DNA from: Rhodospirillaceae bacterium
GTDB lineage: Bacteria > Pseudomonadota > Alphaproteobacteria > Rhodospirillales > Rhodospirillaceae
Assembly: GCA_040219235.1 (NCBI GenBank)
Contig: JAVJSV010000011.1
Location: 868,001 to 932,000, forward strand
Direction: 5' to 3'
Length of the DNA: 64,000 nucleotides
The position numbers and the translations under genes were made by a program. The notes beneath the pieces were generated by a model that did not search any database, was not told where the DNA came from, and was given only the letters and a program-made list of their open reading frames with translations. Of the stretch, positions 61,558-64,000 are shown piece after piece; within the stretch, counting starts at the first letter, position 1; each line of letters begins with the position of its first letter.

Positions 61558-62799
61558 ATGAACGTATATACCAGAATGAAAGCCCATAATCAGTTCTCAC
61601 AGAAGCTCCGAATTCTGGCTTCCACGGCATTTGGGTTAACAAGCCTTTTTTTGGGGGCGAATTCTACTTGGGCAGCCGAAACAGCAGCCCAACAGCTTGA
61701 CCTAAAACCACTGCCACATATTACAAGTGCAGATGGGAGCAGTAGCTTTGAGGTCGTCGGCTTTTTGCAAGCAGATGCTGTAGCAAATGACTTGAATGCT
61801 CTAGATGATGGTGCCGTTCTCCGCCGAGTTAGGCTTGGTGTTAAAGGCAAGATCGATTCTGATTGGACTTACGACATCAAGCTTGATGCCGGGCGCGGCA
61901 TGACTGAACTCTATGATGCCAGCATTGGCTATCGTTTTAGGTCTAAATCGTCTGCTCAAGTAGGGCAATTCAAAGAACCGATCGGCTTGGAATGGTCGAC
62001 CGGAGCGCCATGGTGGACATTTTTAGACCGCGGATTGGTGTCGACGCTCACTCCTAAGCGGGCGGTAGGTGCCATGCTATCATCCGGCGGACAGAATTGG
62101 GGCCTCTCAGGTGGATGGTTTGGCGATGCTGCTAGAATGAAAGGCACGTCTGCTATTGATCGCGCCATTACTGGCCGTTTCCATGTCGTGCCAATGAAAA
62201 CAGAGGATATTGTTCTGCATATTGGGTTAGGCGCTAGTTTTCGTACCCCCGACGACGTGGAGGGGATACGCTATAAAACCAAGCATGAGACCTCGCTGAG
62301 CGCTATACCTATACTCGATACCGGAAGGATTGAGGCTGCGAAGAGGTCGTCCGTTGTTAATCTTGAGGCATTGCTGAATTATCGATCTGTGTCGTTGCAA
62401 ATGGAGTATGCTAAAACACGTGTATTGCGCTCGGAGGCGCTGCCGAATGCGCACTTTGACGCATTTTATGTCCAGGGATCTTGGTTTATGACAGGAGAGA
62501 ACAGGCCCTATAATGCGTCCAAAGGCGGGATGGCACGTGTTAAGCCCCTTGAACCACTATCAAAGCACAGTAATGGCGGCGGCGCTTTAGAAATCGCTTT
62601 CCGCTATGATTTCGCTGATCTCACAGATTCCAACATTCTTGGTGGCGAGATGGATCGCTATACACTTGGGCTCAATTGGTACCTGAATGGCAACACTCGC
62701 ATTTCTGCCAATTACATTACAGCGTACATCGACCGCCCAATGTCTTACCTAGACGGTACGATCAATGCGCTTGCCGGTAGGTTCCAAATAGCCTTCTGA
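61558..62799 (+). CDS. phosphate-selective porin (OprP/OprO family)
   Basis: A 413-residue outer-membrane porin. A long signal region (cleavage near STWAAET) is followed by a beta-barrel with alternating amphipathic strands and a final ...GRFQIAF, the C-terminal Phe typical of barrels. Segments such as RRVRLGVKGKIDSDWTYDIK, AQVGQFKEPIGLEWSTGAPW and AFRYDFADLTDSNILGGEMD fit the OprP/OprO porin family, which passes phosphate and polyphosphate. AGGAGG precedes the ATG by 5 bases. It is divergent from the PhnD-like binding protein, which suggests uptake and sensing of the same anion. Confidence 0.87.
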   Translation: MNVYTRMKAHNQFSQKLRILASTAFGLTSLFLGANSTWAAETAAQQLDLKPLPHITSADGSSSFEVVGFLQADAVANDLNALDDGAVLRRVRLGVKGKIDSDWTYDIKLDAGRGMTELYDASIGYRFRSKSSAQVGQFKEPIGLEWSTGAPWWTFLDRGLVSTLTPKRAVGAMLSSGGQNWGLSGGWFGDAARMKGTSAIDRAITGRFHVVPMKTEDIVLHIGLGASFRTPDDVEGIRYKTKHETSLSAIPILDTGRIEAAKRSSVVNLEALLNYRSVSLQMEYAKTRVLRSEALPNAHFDAFYVQGSWFMTGENRPYNASKGGMARVKPLEPLSKHSNGGGALEIAFRYDFADLTDSNILGGEMDRYTLGLNWYLNGNTRISANYITAYIDRPMSYLDGTINALAGRFQIAF

Positions 62800-62991
62800 T
62801 AATTTGGCTGAAGTATGCGCTCTGAGCCTAATTTCTTATACTAAATGGCATTTCACGTGAGTTGAAGGAGTTAAGGCGGTGGCTTTACTAATCAACAGGT
62901 CATCGATTCAAAAAAGAATGAAGCCCGCGACGATCTTTCCCATTGAAACTCACGATACATAATCGGCCAGGGAGATCAATTTTTGAGAGAC

Positions 62992-63411
62992 TTAACTTAC
63001 TTCTTGAGGATGGATCATGTGGACATATTCAAGAAACTCTAATGCGCTAAAGGGCTTAAAGATGACTGCTAGCACGCCTATATTATCGACGGCGCGCTGT
63101 ATTTCAGAGATATCTGGATAGCCAGTAAACAGAATGCGATGAATATCGGGGTAATTGCCCTTTGCTTTTTCGAGCAGCTCCACACCGTCCATGTTTGGCA
63201 TGCGTAAATCTGTCGCAAGTATAGACACGTTTGTAACGTCTTTTAAAAGCATCAGGGCGGATTCACCACTTACGGCCGGTAAAACGTTGATCCAGCCCGA
63301 TAGTCGTCGCTGAATGCTTAGAACGAGCTCTTTGTCGTCATCTACAAGGACCAGATTGGGGCGTTCCGCCACTTCTATTCTATCATGGTCTCGCATACTC
63401 ATAGGTTCCAT
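62992..63411 (-). CDS. single-domain response regulator (receiver only), copy 1
   Basis: A 139-residue receiver domain with no output domain. The acidic pocket is VDDD (Asp24, Asp25), the phospho-acceptor Asp68 in ATDLRMPNMDG, Thr96 in LFTGYPDI and Lys119 in IFKPFS. Its start overlaps the 3' end of the second regulator by 13 bp, so both are one transcript. As a stand-alone receiver it could act in a phosphorelay or by binding another protein. Nearest kinase is the PAS kinase at 58.6-60.5 kb, and the H-NOX gene starts beyond the regulators. Confidence 0.92.
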   Translation of the reverse strand: MEPMSMRDHDRIEVAERPNLVLVDDDKELVLSIQRRLSGWINVLPAVSGESALMLLKDVTNVSILATDLRMPNMDGVELLEKAKGNYPDIHRILFTGYPDISEIQRAVDNIGVLAVIFKPFSALEFLEYVHMIHPQEVS

Positions 63412-63830
63412 ATTGCGTCAGCGATTGCTGATGTTTGCGCGGGGCGTTCGCCCAGCGCGTATTGGAGAATGAGTGAAGGGTTGACAGGCTTCAATAACAA
63501 GGCTGTTAATTCGATACTATCAATCGACCTCATTATATCGACAAAATCGATGTGCCCCGTAAAGAGTATTCGAGGTTTTTTAGGAAAACGTTCCTGTACG
63601 TATTTGAGTAATTCAATACCATCTCTACCGGGCATTCTTAGATCTGTTGCGACAGCCCCGATGTTGCTATTCGTCTGTAAGAGCTTGAATGCCTCTTCCG
63701 CAGAACATGTCGGTATAACGCCAACATGCCGTATTAGACGGCGAGTGAGGCCCATGACGAAAGACTCATCGTCGTCAACAACCAAAATGCTTTTTGTCAA
63801 TTTCTGACTGGTATGCGTTTTATGCAGCAC
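63399..63830 (-). CDS. single-domain response regulator (receiver only), copy 2
   Basis: A 143-residue receiver. The acidic cluster is VVDDDE (residues 18-22), the phospho-acceptor Asp63 in ATDLRMPGRDG, Thr91 in LFTGHIDF and Lys114 in LLKPVNPS. It starts at GTG 63830 with GGGAG 8 bases upstream. It resembles copy 1 in its receiver motif order, so the pair may be an old tandem duplication. It is the first gene of the regulator operon and is divergent from the probable H-NOX gene, with a palindrome in between. Confidence 0.92.
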   Translation of the reverse strand: MLHKTHTSQKLTKSILVVDDDESFVMGLTRRLIRHVGVIPTCSAEEAFKLLQTNSNIGAVATDLRMPGRDGIELLKYVQERFPKKPRILFTGHIDFVDIMRSIDSIELTALLLKPVNPSLILQYALGERPAQTSAIADAIWNL

Positions 63831-63885
63831 GATGTTTCTCCCAAATTATACTCAATGGACATTTGGCAGAAATAGAGTCGCATTC

Positions 63886-63903
63886 ACCCCCCTATTTGGG
63901 GGT
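63886..63903. promoter_or_regulatory. C/G-rich palindrome between regulators and probable H-NOX gene
   Basis: ACCCCCCTATTTGGGGGT has 6-bp arms ACCCCC and GGGGGT around 6 bases. It lies in the gap that separates the leftward regulator operon from the rightward gene beginning at 63975, and it resembles the palindrome at 61465-61482. Confidence 0.5.
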
Positions 63904-63974
63904 AACTTGATCCGTATTGGTCGTCTAAATTTATTGCTGAAACAATAACGTGGAAGCCGTAGGTGGAGGTGAGT

Positions 63975-64000
63975 ATGAAAGGCATTGTATTTCGTGAGTT
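63975..64000 (+). CDS. probable H-NOX (haem NO-binding) protein, first 8 codons only
   Basis: Only the first eight codons are visible, MKGIVFRE, then the start of a codon beginning TT. MKG-[I/V]-x-F-x-EF is the standard opening of bacterial H-NOX proteins, for example in Legionella and Vibrio, which bind NO or O2 through haem. GGTGGAGGTGAG provides a strong ribosome site. Such proteins usually control a histidine kinase or diguanylate cyclase next to them, and here kinase and regulator genes are close. Eight residues alone cannot prove it. Confidence 0.4.

Noticed and set aside
62879-62962. 27-residue frame with GTG start and AAGGAGTTAAGG-like ribosome site in the porin-regulator gap
   Set aside because: Too short, no hydrophobic or charged pattern that could be judged, and no neighbour coupling; the 192-bp gap is otherwise empty.
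58614-63830. Sensory locus as cargo of the tRNA-Phe element
   Set aside because: The symmetric core/repeat pair at 58.3-58.43 kb places the likely right boundary before the kinase gene. A larger island cannot be ruled out because the right end is beyond the window.

Overview
The window is chromosomal DNA from an alphaproteobacterium. The clearest sign is the block at 45.7-54.5 kb: tRNA-Thr, a 56-residue basic protein, dcd, murA, hisG, hisD, an UPF0262 protein, a low-molecular-weight phosphatase, infA, maf, a short RNase E/G, yacG and tRNA-Phe. To my knowledge the hisG-hisD-UPF0262-phosphatase-infA-maf-RNase-yacG order is typical of this class. The DUF1489 protein and the short (HisZ-type) HisG agree with that. 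I cannot name a genus from sequence alone.

Left part (0-26.7 kb): a fatty-acid beta-oxidation operon (fadD-like ligase, MerR regulator, thiolase, 3-hydroxyacyl-CoA dehydrogenase cut by the window edge) with a perfect palindrome upstream. It is followed by an SCP2 protein, an SDR, two tandem membrane-anchored beta-lactamase-fold serine hydrolases, a signalling pair (degenerate EAL-like protein and HAMP-SpoIIE phosphatase) with DUF1489, a second SDR, a SPINDLY/OGT-like TPR glycosyltransferase, an EamA transporter, a secreted repeat protein ending in a rhamnose-binding-lectin-like domain, DUF2333, MsrB, DUF427 and a GNAT. Two alpha/beta-hydrolase-fold proteins with His at the nucleophile elbow come next, then a short tannase-like secreted protein, a type II sulfide:quinone oxidoreductase, a CpcT/CpeT-like protein, an AGCS symporter and a lysine 2,3-aminomutase-like radical SAM enzyme. 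Palindromic intergenic repeats cluster at 18.0-18.95 kb.

Middle part (26.8-45.7 kb): an unusual catabolic or exchange locus. Three paralogous proteins each carry two nitrilase domains, the first of them altered at catalytic positions. Two are each followed by a Rossmann-fold (NmrA-like) protein with a Sec signal peptide. Around them lie pirin, an orphan TRAP binding protein, an orphan ABC peptide-type binding protein, a secreted alpha/beta hydrolase and a Tat-exported DUF1838 protein. The locus ends with a Tat-exported molybdenum hydroxylase (2Fe-2S, Mo and FAD subunits plus an immediately adjoining 54-residue membrane protein) facing a cytochrome b561 and a small helical protein. The layout suggests uptake and periplasmic oxidation followed by amide or nitrile chemistry on an unidentified compound; the substrate is not deducible here.

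Right part (54.4-64 kb): next to tRNA-Phe sits what looks like a very small integrative element of about 3.9 kb, with two tyrosine recombinases, two HTH proteins and a DNA-binding-like protein. Its proposed ends share a core-like palindrome and a tandem 11-bp repeat, in inverted orientation with nearly equal spacing (79 and 80 nt). Beyond it is a sensory locus: a PhnD-like binding protein overlapping a HAMP-PAS histidine kinase, a divergent OprP-type porin, two overlapping single-domain response regulators, and the first codons of a probable H-NOX (haem NO-binding) gene at the right edge. Similar C-rich/G-rich palindromes lie in both divergent promoter regions of this locus.
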